Source of the DNA: Carnegiea gigantea
Lineage: Eukaryota > Streptophyta > Magnoliopsida > Caryophyllales > Cactaceae
NCBI GenBank assembly: GCA_029747015.1
Contig: JAKOGI010002401.1
Coordinates: forward strand, 48,485-112,484
Length of the DNA stretch: 64,000 nt
Reading direction: 5' to 3'
Shown: positions 25,461 to 37,752 of the stretch, one piece after another
Position numbering within the stretch: the stretch's first letter is position 1
Layout: the number at the start of each line of letters is the position of its first letter
Position numbers and translations under genes: made by a program
Notes under the pieces: model-generated
What the model was told of the DNA's origin: nothing
Databases searched by the model: none
What the model saw: the letters and a program-made list of their open reading frames with translations, nothing else

Positions 25461-26173
25461 TAGGGGTGAGCAAGGTTCACGGATACCTTGTAACCTATTC
25501 TAAACTTGTCAAATAGTCTTAGTTCATAAACAATAGGAACTGGTCCAATTGGTTCAAGTTTCAGTTTTTAGAAAAATATCCGGAATCGGAACCTAGAACC
25601 TGTTTGGAGAAAGAAAAATGAACTTTTTTGGGATTTGTTATAACCTTTTAGTTTTCTTTCTAATTATTTTCTGTTTCTTTTTTTTTCCTTTCAAAAATTG
25701 ACTTTTCAACTAACAAATTTAACACAATATCACCTAGGTTCTAGTTAGGATTTGTGATTACTTGTCATGCCTAATGTTAAAAGTTTACCAATTATTAAAT
25801 TAAATATTCCTCGTTATTTGGAGAGGGAGAGGGAATGTTTAATCTTTTCCTACCTTCATCTTCCATCTGTATTTAAAAAAAGAAAGTTTATTCATTAAAT
25901 TTATATTTATTTATGTTAGTTGATTGAAAAATATAGTGATTCCTTCAATTAATAGTGGAAAAATAAAAAATATAGCGTTAAATTCGTTAGTTGAAAAGTC
26001 AATTTTTGACAGGGGAAAAGAAATAGAAAATAATAGGAAAACAAAATAAAATGTTGTAACAAATCCAAAAAAATTTCATCTTCAATTTAATAATTGGTAA
26101 TTTAATAAAGTTAAGACTATCTCCTAACCTAGTTTCCAATATTTGGGGCAGTACCCAGAACCCCTCACCCCTA
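25461..26173. mobile_element. Foldback/TIR element with long internal inverted repeat
   Basis: Ends read TAGGGGTGAGCAAGGTTC on the left and, on the reverse strand at the right, TAGGGGTGAGGGGTTCTG. Inside are long inverted segments: aaaattgacttttcaactaa (about 25695) pairs with ttagttgaaaagtcaatttt (about 25988). Pairing continues outward through ttgttataac / gttgtaacaa to roughly 25625 and 26080. The whole could fold into a hairpin of over 100 bp per arm. The 8-bp flanks do not match. The end sequence resembles the hAT-type family at 1424 and 26868, which suggests a related origin. Confidence 0.6.
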
Positions 26174-26867
26174 GTTCGAGGCATTGAACTGAGTTGTCAA
26201 TTTGTGGTTATGTGTTTGTAGGGAGTTCGCTGAAAACAAACATAAACCAGCTTCTACGGGTGTTCAGCCACTTTGTGCATTCGGTGTGCATCTCATTTAG
26301 TGTTATGGTGTTCTTGCCATTTGAATTATGTCATGTTAGTGTCCATAACCATTGCCTTCAACATCTCTATACGTGGCACTATTATTCTTTATTTGTGTGC
26401 ACAGTTGTATCTCCCTTGCTAGCAATTCGAACACTATTCCACTTTACACTAAGTTTATTTATATACACAAATACAATATGTTGTCCACAATTATGGAGAT
26501 GTTTACGTTTACCACTGGGTTGTCCACCGTTTACCATAGTAAGACCTACATGAAAAGCAGTAAACCGCATTGTTCACATAAGGGACGACCCTGTACACCT
26601 TCTCCCGATAGTGGCACCCATATATCGTTCACAGACACATATACAATGCATGCTCCTGGGACAAAGCGTCTGCATTCCAGCTTTCAGCTAAGCTTTACCT
26701 TGATAAATTGTTCCCTTGGCAACGACAAACCACAAATTTGGCGTATACCAGTAAGCAACCACATACAATGAAGAACCATCCCTTTTCAATGGCTTCCTTC
26801 GGAACATTCAAACAGTGACTTAGACAATTGACGTGCCTCAACATCATTAGCCACCAATGGTACCCAC

Positions 26868-27877
26868 TAGGGGTGCTCATCGGTCCAGGACTGGACCGGA
26901 CCGGCTGGACCGAAGATCGAAAATTTGCCAAACCTTGGACCGAGGACCGGACCGGTCTAGAGTCGGTCCTAGACCGGACCGGACCAACTCCAGACCGGTC
27001 AGATTCGATTTTCATTTTGAAGCTAAGACCCTTAATCTCATTTTGCAAATTGAAATGTAAATTCAACCCTAAACCCCAGAATGAGAATCTAGTAAGCATT
27101 AACCCGACTTGCAAGTACCATGAACAAAGCATCAAACCCAAAGGCCAAATCCAAATCACAGGAACGAAACATCAAACCCAAATCCAAAATCAAATCAATT
27201 TGTTTTTAAAAAATCAAACCCCCAAATCAACTTTCACAGAAATTACCCGCAAATTTTTTTCAATTACAAACCCTAATTTGTGTGACAAGGTCAGAGACTC
27301 ATATAAGATCACGAACAACAGAAGATTACCACAGTCAAGCTCAAGCATACAGAAGATCGAGAAGAGGAAGGCAGAAAACACTTACCTGATTGCCGGAAAA
27401 CGACCAACTTGCCGAAGAGGACGACCATAGGCGAAGCCGAAAAGAAGATGCTGCAGTCTGTCCAGGAAGGCAGTAAGGAGTCAAGGAAGAAGGAGACAAG
27501 AAGAGAACTGCCTCACGGCAGCTGCCGCCGGCCAGCGAGCGCCAAGCACCGAGAACCGAGAAGGGCAGCATAAGAGAAGGGAACGGATGAGAAGGAGGAG
27601 GAGTAAGCAGCTGTGAGTCTCGAAGCCTCGAAAGTTTTGGTCCTCGAAGAAGAGTCGAAGCCAATTAGTAGCAGGATTTAGGAAATTTAAAAAAAAATCG
27701 GTCGGTCCGGTCCACCAGGCGGTCCACCCGGTCCAAGACCGGACCGGACCGAGGACCGAAAACAGGAAAGGAAAGGACCGAAGACCGGACCGAAAAGCCT
27801 CGGTTTGGTTCGGTCCAGGATGGTCCGGTCCGGTCTTCGGTCCGGTTCGGTCCTGGACCATTTAATGAACAGCCCTA
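26868..27877. mobile_element. Non-autonomous hAT-type element, GGTCCGGTCC-rich, copy 2
   Basis: Left end TAGGGGTGCTCATCGGTCC; right end on the reverse strand TAGGGCTGTTCATTAAATGG. The exact 8-bp duplication GTACCCAC flanks it at 26860-26867 and 27878-27885. Subterminal blocks of accggaccgg/ggtccggtcc lie at 26880-27000 and 27700-27860 and are inverted relative to each other. The 700-bp interior is more GC-rich, at 27400-27600, than the surroundings. It has no transposase. The 200-residue frame at 26828-27430 starts outside the element and has no family resemblance, so it is not called as a gene. The element lies within the probable MULE. Confidence 0.85.
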
Positions 27878-28559
27878 GTACCCACTTATCTGAAATCACC
27901 TGTACATTGTCCACTTACTATTGAACTAACATTCAGTATACCAGTTTGTATTCACGGTTCACCAAAGTAAACTTATCTCTAATGTCGAGTGAATATGTAT
28001 GGTGACCTGTAGCCAATCAACCTGCAAAGTATGAGTTCAAGCTCAACCGAACATGTTGGTTGTATTGTGACATCTTTGCCACTGTCATCAACACTGATAA
28101 CATACGCCAAAATCACATGCAATGAGTGTGCCCCTTTTATCTTATGGTAGCAAGTCTGTGTATGAATCAAATTGTACTGCACAACATCATGTCCTACTTG
28201 TTCTAGTAATATACGAACCATCCAACAAATCTTCACCCTGCACAATATCACCTTTGTAGCTTGCATCAAAATCAGCGTGGGGATTACAACAGGTGTACCT
28301 TGTATGTCCTACTTCCCCGCATTTTGATCATTTGCAAGAATTTGTATCCTATGTTTATGACTCCCCCTATTTGGACAGAAACCTACCAGTTTGTCACCCA
28401 TTATTCGGGGCTAAATATTCATCATCAAGCTCTTCTCCACCAACCATTCGGCCCGTCTCGTCATTAACTTTTCCCATGTCGTGTGTTTTCATTGGGTGGA
28501 CAAGCTGGTTATATATGAGCTGTTGGGTGGCACTCTTATAAATTGGGTGCACGTAGTCA

Positions 28560-30312
28560 TAAACTTATAAGTTCGCTTTAATTATCACAGCCAAAGCATG
28601 ACAGTATGGAAAGCCTCATAGTTGCCATTACCTATAAGTGCAAGTCTGTTAACCTAGCTTCACCATTAATTTTCGGCTATTCAACTCCACACTATGTTCA
28701 ACTCCACATTGTATTCACGTAACATTAAACTGTAGTACTCGATAGTTGCAATACAACCTATCTTCTTAGAAGTCTTGGACAACTTTTGCTCTATTCTCTC
28801 ACCCAGCGCATTCTTCAACTTCAAAAAGTCCTACTTATGCTTGTTCATCCTCTTTCCATGCTTCTCTAGGTGATCATTCACAAACCAAGGCACGGGTATA
28901 GCGCGTATTCGTCTCATCCAATTGCTCTAGTTTTCGATGATGTTGTTATTCATTCTGGCCCATCTCTCCTTACCAAGCTTAGAAGCAGCCTACTGCTTTG
29001 GCTCATTCTCCTCCACCCAAGCGACAAGTTCTGCCTTATAACACCTCCATTCTTGGAATACGTCATTATACTGAGCTGCTATTAGAACATAAGCAACTCT
29101 GTAGAATATTTTCTTCACTATCTATTTCATTGCTTCTTTCCAGAAACCATGCTTCGCTGCCTGCTTCAAGAAATTCTCCTTCAAGTGACATAGGCATTAT
29201 CTGTGGTATACCTTATCAAATATTTGTGCAACAGTAGCGACGAGTGTAGGGATTCTGTCTAACATTATCATGAGCTTTAGACCCCTAAGCACTCAACAAT
29301 CGTTTCTAAGAACCACCCACTTTTTAATTTTCTCACCGCACACTATACCATACGAGAAATTAAATAGGTGGTTGTCTGCATCCAGGGCGCAGGCGGCAAG
29401 TAAAGTCCCCTTAGATGGTTCACTGAGATGGGTGTCATCCGCAAACAATATCATATTGCATCCAAGTTTGAAGTCGTTCACATTAGTAGCGTACAGAACA
29501 AACATCATCTTAAACCTAGAACCATCAACCACACAAAATGCCACTAACCCCGAGTTCGCTATGACGATGGCAACACACATTCAAAGGAGTAATTTGTAAT
29601 GGTCAACTGGCTTCCCAAGCACTATCATGCGCATAAACTCTCTCGCCCTCCATGACTGTACGTATATTAGGCGAATCCCCAATTCCAACTCTAGATCTTA
29701 CATAATGTTCCTGGGAGAATAATCAAGATACAACTACATTTTACCCTCAATGAAGTGTTTGAGAAGTTTGACTCTAGCACATCGTCTGCCTGAAACACCC
29801 ATCTGACACAGCTCCCTAACAATGTGTTTATGCTTGCCTTGGAAATCGTTTATAGACATCGCCTGCTTGTTTTTCCTACCTCTAACACATATGTAGAAAG
29901 GATAGTTTGTTGCATCGCACCTAACCATAATTATCTACTTGCAGTTCCTCTCAAATTGGTAGCTGAAGCGGTTTACAATTGTAAACTTATGGATCATTTG
30001 TTGAAAAGCTTCTCCCAATTGAAAGATATGTCCCACTTCCCTTATTAATTTCTTCTATATGCTCAGTTTGCGGTAGTAGTTTTGCGTCTGTAGACCTGAT
30101 TGTGGCCAAACGCTATCGTTCTTATTATTCTCTTCATCATACCCTCCACCTTTGCTGCCTTCATCACACTCTTTTGCAATTGTCTCCTCATCACCCACAT
30201 CATTTGACACCATGGAGATCTCATCATCATTAGACAGTTTGTTGATTTCCCCTCCCAGTCTCAACCTGCTTTGCAGATGACCACTAACACATCCGCCTCT
30301 TTCAGTCACCAA
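28560..30312 (-). pseudogene. Mutator-like (MULE) transposase, degraded
   Basis: The minus strand reads, in order: an acidic N-terminal stretch (30055-30312), VRCDATNYPFYICVRGRKNK and KHKHIVRELCQMGVSGRRCA (29734-29928), LGCNMILFADDTHLSEPSKG and LLAACALDADNHLFNFSYGI (29293-29580), and CLCHLKENFLKQAAKHGFWK near 29150-29195. Near 28950 it reads RMNNNIIEN-x-SNWMRRIRAI. These are the zinc-binding/DNA-binding region, the first catalytic Asp block and the conserved H-x-x-x-N-F and N-N-I-x-E-x-W segments of MURA-type transposases. Stops and frameshifts separate the pieces, and no SWIM finger is seen at the end. It would have catalysed MULE excision and insertion; it is dead here. Confidence 0.75.
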
Positions 30313-31829
30313 TGCCCTACAATTTCAAGTGAACAAGAAATAAGTCACTCATTCTCATAAACAACATTAAGTAATAATACACCTCATCATATAAGTCTTC
30401 ATATATAACCCATCTTTTCAGTCCTACTTTTTACCTTCTCTGTTCGGACCCTCTTACATAGCAGCATCATCATTTCTCTTAGTTATGGTGTAAACCACGC
30501 CATGACCACAAGTGTGCATTCGTCCTTCGCTTGTTGCACTTGTCCTTTGTGCTCGCCTCCTCAGCCCATCATTCCAACTCACATATGAATACCCATGCTC
30601 CTCATTTCCCTTGAAAACCATCCACACCCCCCTCAACTGCCATTGACATTTGCTGGTCGTATTTCAAACTGTAACATAGTTTCTGCACAAACAAATCACT
30701 TCCTGCCATCTCCGTCATCATTTTCACACTTCCTCCACCCCCATCCCCTCCTTCACCACAATATGTTTCATTGACCCTCCTATATATGTTACTTTTTCAT
30801 CTCCACCTTCATCCAACTCTCCCCCCCAATAACAAATAAACAACTGGATCTCTCCCCCCCAGCACCATCTCCTGCAACAGTATTGTCTACATCCATTTCC
30901 TACTAAATGCCATAATAACTAGTACCATACCAGTCACTTCGCCCAATAACTTCTCAATTACCCTGCATGTCATGTAATAATATTTTTGTCATCGCAATAA
31001 TACTAAATCATTTACTCCACATAAGTAGATAACGTAATTCCCAATACTACTGCTGTGGATGTACCCATTGAATACACTATGTCCACCATGGAAAATACTA
31101 TGACTTCCCCAGGTTTACCAGTGTCGTGTTGTTCGTCATTCTTGGTGAATACAACATGATAATCCTTAGAAAAACAACATGCACCTTTTTTATCCCATGC
31201 TACATCCCCCTACTCATACAATTGGGTTTGCACAACAGCTACTACTATGCTACCCTGTTTGATGACTATCAACACAACATACATTTAACCCCAAACATTT
31301 ACCCTTCATACAGCTAAAAACAATAACAACAACGTTATTACCCATACCAAACTCTTGAAGTTACAACCAACTTTCACATATATGTTATTTACCAAGTTGC
31401 TTGCAGTCGTCTACCTACATCAAATGTTCCAACCCTTCCCCCTGCAAGTTCACGGCCCACCTTCGTCGTCACGTATCCACCATCACCAAACACTCCATGC
31501 TCAGGTGCGACCTCCTCCTGCACTTTGTCAGATCAACATTGACAGACCTTGCTTCAATCAGTTCTTCTCCCTTAATCACGCATTATTGTTGAAATTAGGG
31601 CCAGATTTCCATCTATTGTGAAGAAAAATTGCTCACTACCACCAAGTTTCCAGAGTAAATTCAGTCGTGGAGAGAGATAGAGAAAGAGAGAGTGCACGAT
31701 ATGAAATTCAGAAAAACCCTCGATTTTGGACGTGAGTCAGAAGGTTCAAGGTTTTGGTATGGGAGAGAGTGACAACCCGTCAAGTAGAAAGAGAGAGGGA
31801 GGCATACATCACTAAGGGTGATATGGTAA
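30313..31829. other. MULE upstream or end sequence, no gene recognised
   Basis: The minus strand near 30700 has a plausible extension of the transposase N-terminus (SDLFVQKLCYSLKYDQQMSM), but it is not contiguous with the domain downstream. The stretch 31670-31800 is GAGA-rich. Nothing else is recognised. Confidence 0.3.
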
Positions 31830-33816
31830 TTAGACCTGTCAATTCAGGGGCGGACGCGTTAAATACGGATCGAGTGTATTCAGGTTCGGGTAAGACAGGT
31901 GTATTTCAGGTTCATGTTCGAGTTCGGGTAAAATACGGGCAGATGTATTTCATTTTTTGCAAGTTTCAGGTCAACCTAGCGAGCTTAGAGCACCTTTTTG
32001 TTGATTATTTTTCTTTTTTCAAAATCAAAAATTGGGCTTATTTATAACAAAAAATCATCATTATTTAATGAAAAAAATATGATAATTGTAATTTTTTAAA
32101 AGAATATTAAAAATATCCAAACTTTTCATATGATACATGAACGTTATATATGACTGGGCAAAGAGTTGCCGAGTCAGCCAATAAAGTAAGGTCAACAATG
32201 GGTCTCAGTCTATGTAAAGCAACTTAACGAATTGGAGCGGTTGGCTCACTAATAACTTATTTAATGATTCGATATCTTCGTTAACCAACCCACCATTATC
32301 TAATTAGGCATACTTTATTAAGAGATCGTCCATAATACAAATATGGTCGGGTCATTTTCTATTACTAGCATTGTTGTTAAAGACGTAATAGGGAAACCAA
32401 ACAAAAGGGAAAAGAAGTACATGAACATCAAAAATTTAGATTTTGACAGAGTAGTAATTTATCTAAACATAATATTAGACACATTCATTTCACTAAAAGT
32501 ATAATGATATGACTTATAGATTTTTAGTATTTGATCCATTTTGTTTGATTTTCTTAAGAGCATATCATTGTTCCATATCGTTTCATATCCAGTCTTTTAA
32601 GGTGTCAAAATTATAAATTGCGTATAACGTTATTTTATTATAATGGAGTTGAAAAAGCCAAGGTACTATTATTTAATTTGTGAGGAGATGCGATAATATA
32701 ATGTCTCGCTAAAGCAGGAGCAAGAGGAGGATAACAAGGCGAACTCACAAGGAGTTTACTCCAACCTATTTGAACTGCAAGTTGAAATATAATCAGAAAC
32801 TATGGTAAACTGAGCTCAATCTTGGATAAGACACACCACCAAGCTGAGTTTAGAGTCGTTGGAAGTAACCTGAATACAGTCACATCACAGATGAAAACTA
32901 AAACTCACTAGAACACCCCCTGTATTGGTTTGATTACAGAACAACTAGAGAGAATTTTGAAAGGATTGAGTTTAACTCAACTTTCATTCATTAACAACAG
33001 AGTAATACAACATGAAAACTAGGCTTAAGCCTCACTCCCTCTCTCAACAGCTGACCAGAACACAAAGATACTAAAAACAGTATTACAAGCTTGAACAAAA
33101 ACAGCCTCTAAACCGCAAGTTAAGCCTGACAACACCTATTTAGGAGGCTAATCTCTATTACTGAAGTGTCAAGTTATTATCTTGCAGCCCCTAGCCTTGA
33201 GAAACTCCCACCAGTCAGCAACGGATAGCAACAAAGCATCCAGTGGATAAACGGGAATTTCAAGTGAGTTCGTGCTGGATAAAAACTAATGTTGGCTGAT
33301 CTAATTCTGTAACTTTAAGACCCCTTTTCATAATATTTTAGACACCCTTTAACGTCCTTAAACGAGCCCAAAGCTTGCTCTAAGATAGAGTCAAAGTTGA
33401 CTCTCCAAAACATTGTCTGATTGGGCTATAATCTGCTAAGTGAGTGGGATAACTTGTAGCAGTTATTAGATGATATGAGAGCTGGCAAATGATCTAAGTT
33501 ATTCCCCAAAAAAGAATCAAAGACTCATTGGATCAGGTAGTAGATCAATGATTATGCCAGCATGGTAAGAAGATCAATGGAGTTAAGACCTTGAGTTAGA
33601 CCTCCTGGACCAATGCTTGGACACTCTGACTTGAGTTAGCTGTCTGAACTTGCCCTCGAGAGGGGTGACCTCCATCAAAATGATGGTTATTCTGAATTTG
33701 CAGGTCTTTCTCGTTCATTTTGTTTACAATGTCAAGAAAGTCTTATTCAAAAGCCAAATTTTTTGGGCAATTTCATGTCGAATTTTTCAAATCGGGTCAG
33801 TTTTTGCCAGGCCTAA
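31830..33816. mobile_element. TIR element with TTAGACCTG ends and TTCGGGT repeats
   Basis: The left end TTAGACCTGTCAATTC and the reverse complement of the right end, TTAGGCCTGGCAAAAACTGA, are related. Subterminal ttcgggt/tacggg repeats follow at 31850-31945. Flanks atatggtaa (31821-31829) and aattggtaa (33817-33825) match at 7 of 9 positions, compatible with an old 9-bp duplication. The interior has no transposase. The stretch about 32690-33640 has the look of a retrotransposon LTR on the minus strand but is not firmly assigned. A relative lies at 44225-44590. Confidence 0.5.
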
Positions 33817-33899
33817 AATTGGTAATTCAATTAGCTTTTTCAGCCTCTTGTCTTTCCCTCCAAAAACTTTGGTTAGACCCATGTTAATGCTTAACCCAA

Positions 33900-34654
33900 C
33901 TGTAATTTTCGCAAAATTAAATAACTAAATTACTATTGTGATGATGACATTTTTGGCATAAGATATTGGATGCTATAATTGTTAGAGATTACTATTGAAG
34001 TAAGTCTAGATTCTTGTAATTGTTAGATATAAATTCTCACTCCGCAAGAAAATCATAAAAAGAAGTTTCCTTTTTAGATGCTCTAATTTCCATCTCGTGA
34101 GCGGCAAATATGCCTAAAATCGAAATCAGCTAGATTTCAAAAATCAGTAACTAAATTAACCGGATCAGGCTCTGCTTCTAATTCCCAATTCAATTTAGTT
34201 TTCTTGTTAACATTATGGAATTGTGTTACCCCATTTCTGCCTCCCATTGAAATTCATATGTCGTGCTTGTTTCAAGTTTTGCTTCCTACGAACAGTATTA
34301 TACTTGTTTTAAAAGTTTTGCCACATAAATGGACAAACAGTGTTTTACTGCATCACATTACTTCAATGTAATTTACTACCTTTAATTGACAAATGTTAAA
34401 AACCATACTTATACACCTTAAAAATTCATCTAATACCAACAACAATTTGGATTTTCCTTTCTCAATGCTATAGAGAAGATAACGAGACAAAACAAAATTT
34501 CATCTAACACAAACCCGTCTGGACTTGAACACATCAAGATAGGATTAACCAATAGATGTCGTACTGAAAATTTCTCTCTCAACATGCCTAGGGAAGCCAT
34601 TCTGGAAAACCAAGACACCAATACACACAACATCCATTAAAAGGAAGACCGTTA
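33900..34654. other. Intergenic sequence, nothing recognised
   Basis: No gene, RNA or clear repeat is seen. The minus-strand frame at 34430-34633 lacks recognisable features. Confidence 0.4.
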
Positions 34655-34870
34655 TATTAAGAGCATTCTCAATTATGAACCAATTTTTTTGGCTCACCAA
34701 TAAAAACCCTACCTCTATTGCATCAGCTCATAAACTAACTTTTTAACTCAAAATCCTCCAACTCTTTAATACAAGACTCACCACTTTTAACTTACCAAAT
34801 AAAATAATACCCATAAACTCACCTTACAACACAAATCTTCTTCTAATATCTTAAAAAAACCAGTTAAAAT
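34655..34870. mobile_element. Tourist/Harbinger-type MITE fragment
   Basis: It starts taagagcattctcaattatg and contains ttttttggctcacca and accaaataaaataataccca. A related sequence at 39427-39610 shares all three phrases. The taa-gagcat(c/t)(t/c)(c/t)caat beginning is the usual end of a Tourist-type MITE family. The matching right end was not located. Confidence 0.45.
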
Positions 34871-35149
34871 TAAAACACATAAGACCAAGAAACAATTCCG
34901 CAAGCCGCCCACACGACAACTCAGCCATTGCAGATGATACGAGCAGCCATTACGGAAGACACGGACAGCTCAGTGCAACCACCAAGGCAACCCAGTTTCT
35001 TGCAAACACGATCAAACATTAATTTTCCTTTGACATAGTTACTTCACAAGCACAATCAAACATTAATTTCCTTTGATTAAATTGTTGTACAGCAGATTAG
35101 CAGTTGATTACATTTATAGTATCATCTCAATCTTGGTGCCAGGACCAAA

Positions 35150-36235
35150 ATAATAAAATCTAGTGTTGTTATTTAACTCCAATCCCATCGGTAATCAAAG
35201 GGAAGAAGCTGATGACAACACCCACTTTGTGAGTTTTTCAGACTCTCAACCCACAAATAGTACAAGGCAGGAGTATAGTTAAACTCACCAATAAGATTCA
35301 ATTCAAACACCATGAGCATCCACCACAATGTAGAAAAACATTTCTTATCAAAAATAAACACAAGAAATAAACAGTACATAATAAACCAAAATCTCAGTAA
35401 AATCCAAGGACATCATACGAATGCAGGTTCACCAAGGGGTTCCCCCTGTCAAACAGGGACTTGGATGCACTACACCTCATCCAATGCGGATTTTATCATC
35501 ACTGGATTATATCAAACCGTGTTATAAAGTCAATTTCTTTAAAACATAAAGCAAAAAAGAAGAACGATTCGAAAGAGGCATTTTGAAAGGATTAATTCTC
35601 AGAGATTTTCGGACAGGATCCATTGATATCACGAAGTCATAAGCACTTCAATGTGAGACTGTAACACGAACATCGATTCTTCCCATAATTAATCCACAGC
35701 ATAAGAAATTGAACGACTGAAATTTCAAAGAAGCATCGTTAGATCGATGTAACAGAACCATAGCTAAATACTATCATGAGCTCAGATTATATAAGACAGC
35801 TTTTCTATCAAGAATTTTCTGAAGCAGAACTGGCATTAAGAGCTGTATCTATCATCGTCATAGCAAATTACTGTCTAAAACAAACATTTTATTCGAAACA
35901 AGCATTCGAAATAAACAAAATGAAACAAAAATCCATCGGCTCATATAAAGAAATTCAACCATTTTTAAATCCTATGCTTCATTGAGCAAATCTCAGAAGC
36001 GCGGATAAATTTTGTAATCATTGCCGAAAAAAAGGAAACAAACGAATGAAGAAAAAGATATGGCCGTTTACTTGACACAGATTAGCCAGTAGAAAAGAAG
36101 GTACAAAAAGGCTAAACTGCAACACGAACGGCACATAAATTTGGCACGAGCGTTGGGGCTTTGTTCATCTTCACCTTTTTCAGTTTCAGAGAAGCCCGGG
36201 GTGCATCGTGCCAATCTATTCACATATGAACAACA
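35150..36235. repeat. Tandem duplicated locus, copy A
   Basis: Several blocks match copy B at 36300-37600 in the same order and orientation: ctagtg(t/c)tgttatttaactcc (35161 / 36301), the hairpin block (35393 / 36525), agctcagattatataagaca (35779 / 36933), gaaattcaaccatttttaaa (35950 / 37103), and the short-ORF block (36075 / 37436). The offset is 1.13-1.15 kb in the first blocks and 1.36 kb in the last, because copy B has about 200 extra bases near 37170-37430. Blocks are better conserved than the sequence between them. Confidence 0.85.
35393..35505 (-). ncRNA. Candidate structured RNA, copy A
   Basis: About 113 nt bounded by taaaatcc and ggatttta, which can pair. Inside, plus-strand CCAAG (35432-35436) pairs with CTTGG (35460-35464) around a CCCTGT-caa-ACAGGG hairpin (35444-35458). 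In copy B the outer stem is CCGAG/CTCGG, a compensatory A-T to G-C change, and the hairpin differs only in its loop. On the minus strand, GTGATGA lies just before the outer stem and CTGA just after it, recalling C and D boxes, though in snoRNAs the closing stem lies outside the boxes. The strand and class are unproven; the folding evidence is seen directly. Confidence 0.4.
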
Positions 36236-36524
36236 AGGGAAAAGGAGACACCAGCATGGCGACGTGTAAAAGCAGAAACGATGGATGATGGCGGGGAAAC
36301 ATCTAGTGCTGTTATTTAACTCCAAGCGCGTTACAATACAAGGCATGAAGCTGATAGACAACACCCACTTTGTGAGTCTTTCAGACTCTCTACCCACCAT
36401 TATTGAAGGATAGGAGTATGGTTAAAACTCAACAATAAGCAATTTCCTAAAGATTTAATTAAAACACCAAAAACAAACACCCTGAAACTTGAAGAGAAGA
36501 AATTACTGAGCGATTAGGCACATC

Positions 36525-36638
36525 CTCAGTAAAATCCAAAACTATCATATGAATGTAGGTTCACCGAGCGGTTCCCCCTGTTAGACAGGGACTCGGATCC
36601 CACTACACCTCATGCAATGCGGATTTTATCATCACTGG
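36525..36638 (-). ncRNA. Candidate structured RNA, copy B
   Basis: Equivalent of 35393-35505. The stem is CCGAG (36564-36568) with CTCGG (36592-36596) and the hairpin is CCCTGT-tag-ACAGGG (36576-36590). The outer taaaatcc / ggatttta pair and the flanking GTGATGA and CTGA on the minus strand are retained. Compared with copy A, the stem change is compensatory and the hairpin-arm bases are unchanged. Confidence 0.4.
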
Positions 36639-37443
36639 CTCTGAAAAGACTAACTTATACAGCCAATTTCGAAAACCTTGTGATATAAATATTTTGCGAA
36701 GTTATTTAAAAGAGGATTTAATGAGAGATACTCAGACAGTCGATCCATTGATATCACCAAGGTATAGCCACTTCAAGGTGGGACTTGAAACTGAAGACCA
36801 CACCCTTCAACCAAGTGAAATAACCCATCATCGATTCTCTCGATATCTAATACAAAAAAATAAGAAATTGAGAAACGGAAGTCCCAAAGAACCATAGTTA
36901 TATCCAAATAATTAAAATAATAACTACTAAGAGCTCAGATTATATAAGACAGCTTTTCTATCAAGAACTTTCTGAAGCAGAACTGGCATATGCAAGCTGC
37001 ATATTTCATCCTCATAGCAAATTAATATCAAAATAAAAAACTTATACAACACTGGTGCTTAGAGAACAAACTTAATGAAATCAAAATTGATCGGCTCATA
37101 TCAAGAAATTCAACCATTTTTAAATCCTGTACTTCATCGAGTAAATCTCAGAAGCGCGGATAAATAAGTAATCATTGCCAGATCTAAGAACATTGACGGA
37201 CCCACCAAAAAAACTTCTCAGAAAAATATGGCGGATATTTTTAGAGGCATGACAACGGAGTAATGTGAACCTCCACGTCAACACCGCCGAATTAAGTCTA
37301 TGCCTCCATGACTAGACTTCAGTTGAGTTACATAATCAATAAAAGCCTAAAGGTGTTTTGAGGCAAAAATGCAAAATCAGGGGGAAAAATCGAATTCAAA
37401 GAAGGAAAATATACATATATATAGCCATTGACTTTGACACAGA

Positions 37444-37575
37444 TTAGCCAGTAAAACAGGAGGTACAAAAAGGCCAAACTGCAACACGAACGGCACATAA
37501 TTTTGGCACGAGCGTTGGGGCTTTTATCATCTTCATCTTTTTGAGTTTCAGAGAAGCCCGGGTGCATCGTGCCAT
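37444..37575 (-). CDS. Short 43-residue ORF, possible upstream ORF or small protein
   Basis: ATG at 37575, stop TAA at 37444. The product is basic: MARCTRASLKLKKMKMIKAP at the start, ending AVWPFCTSCFTG. The stop position is kept in copy A (36082-36084), but copy A has an extra C that shifts the frame after the start and a TAG in place of the Trp. In another frame both copies read SPNARAKI/FMCRSCCSLAFL then LLFYWLICVK, a hydrophobic segment, so which frame mattered is unclear. Just past the stop a GTAAAC donor-like site follows in copy A. A pyrimidine-rich leader and telo-box promoter lie upstream. The layout resembles a 5' leader with an upstream ORF and a leader intron. I do not recognise the peptide. 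Confidence 0.35.
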   Translation of the reverse strand: MARCTRASLKLKKMKMIKAPTLVPKLCAVRVAVWPFCTSCFTG

Positions 37576-37752
37576 TGCATTCACAGATTGAATCTGCAAA
37601 ACAGAGAGAGACCGAGATACAGAGAGACAGAGAGATGCAGAGGGAGAGTAACAGCCACGGGTGAGAGTATGGAAAGGGTGAATTGAAGGCTAATGAGAAA
37701 ACAGACTCTTCGAGAAGGGACGAATGAAGGCAAGAGCTAGAAAAGGTTGGAG

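Larger units (their letters stand above)
22881..31829. mobile_element. Probable large MULE, boundaries tentative
   Basis: A Mutator-type transposase lies on the minus strand at 28.6-30.3 kb and a divergently oriented plant-mobile-domain-like gene lies on the plus strand at 24.3-25.3 kb. MULEs that carry a second gene in this way are known in plants. Weakly similar inverted ends are seen: ttaattactaaattatcctt at 22881 and, on the reverse strand from 31831, aattaccatatcaccctta. The match is poor and no 9-bp target duplication was found, so the limits are a guess. Inside, a foldback element and a hAT-type element are later insertions. Confidence 0.35.
36300..37600. repeat. Tandem duplicated locus, copy B
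   Basis: Second copy of 35150-36235, with the same block order. This copy alone has a recognisable upstream promoter (37753-37790) and an uninterrupted short ORF (37444-37575), so on the minus strand it looks like the parental, better preserved copy. Confidence 0.85.

Noticed and set aside
25453..26181. 8-bp target duplication around the foldback element
   Set aside because: The flanks read ttatttgt and gttcgagg and do not match.
26828..27430. 200-codon plus-strand frame
   Set aside because: It starts outside the hAT-type element, crosses its end and runs through ggtccggtcc repeats; no family resemblance.
35393..35505. Considered as 5S rRNA mimic or TPP riboswitch
   Set aside because: None of the required conserved segments of those RNAs is present.
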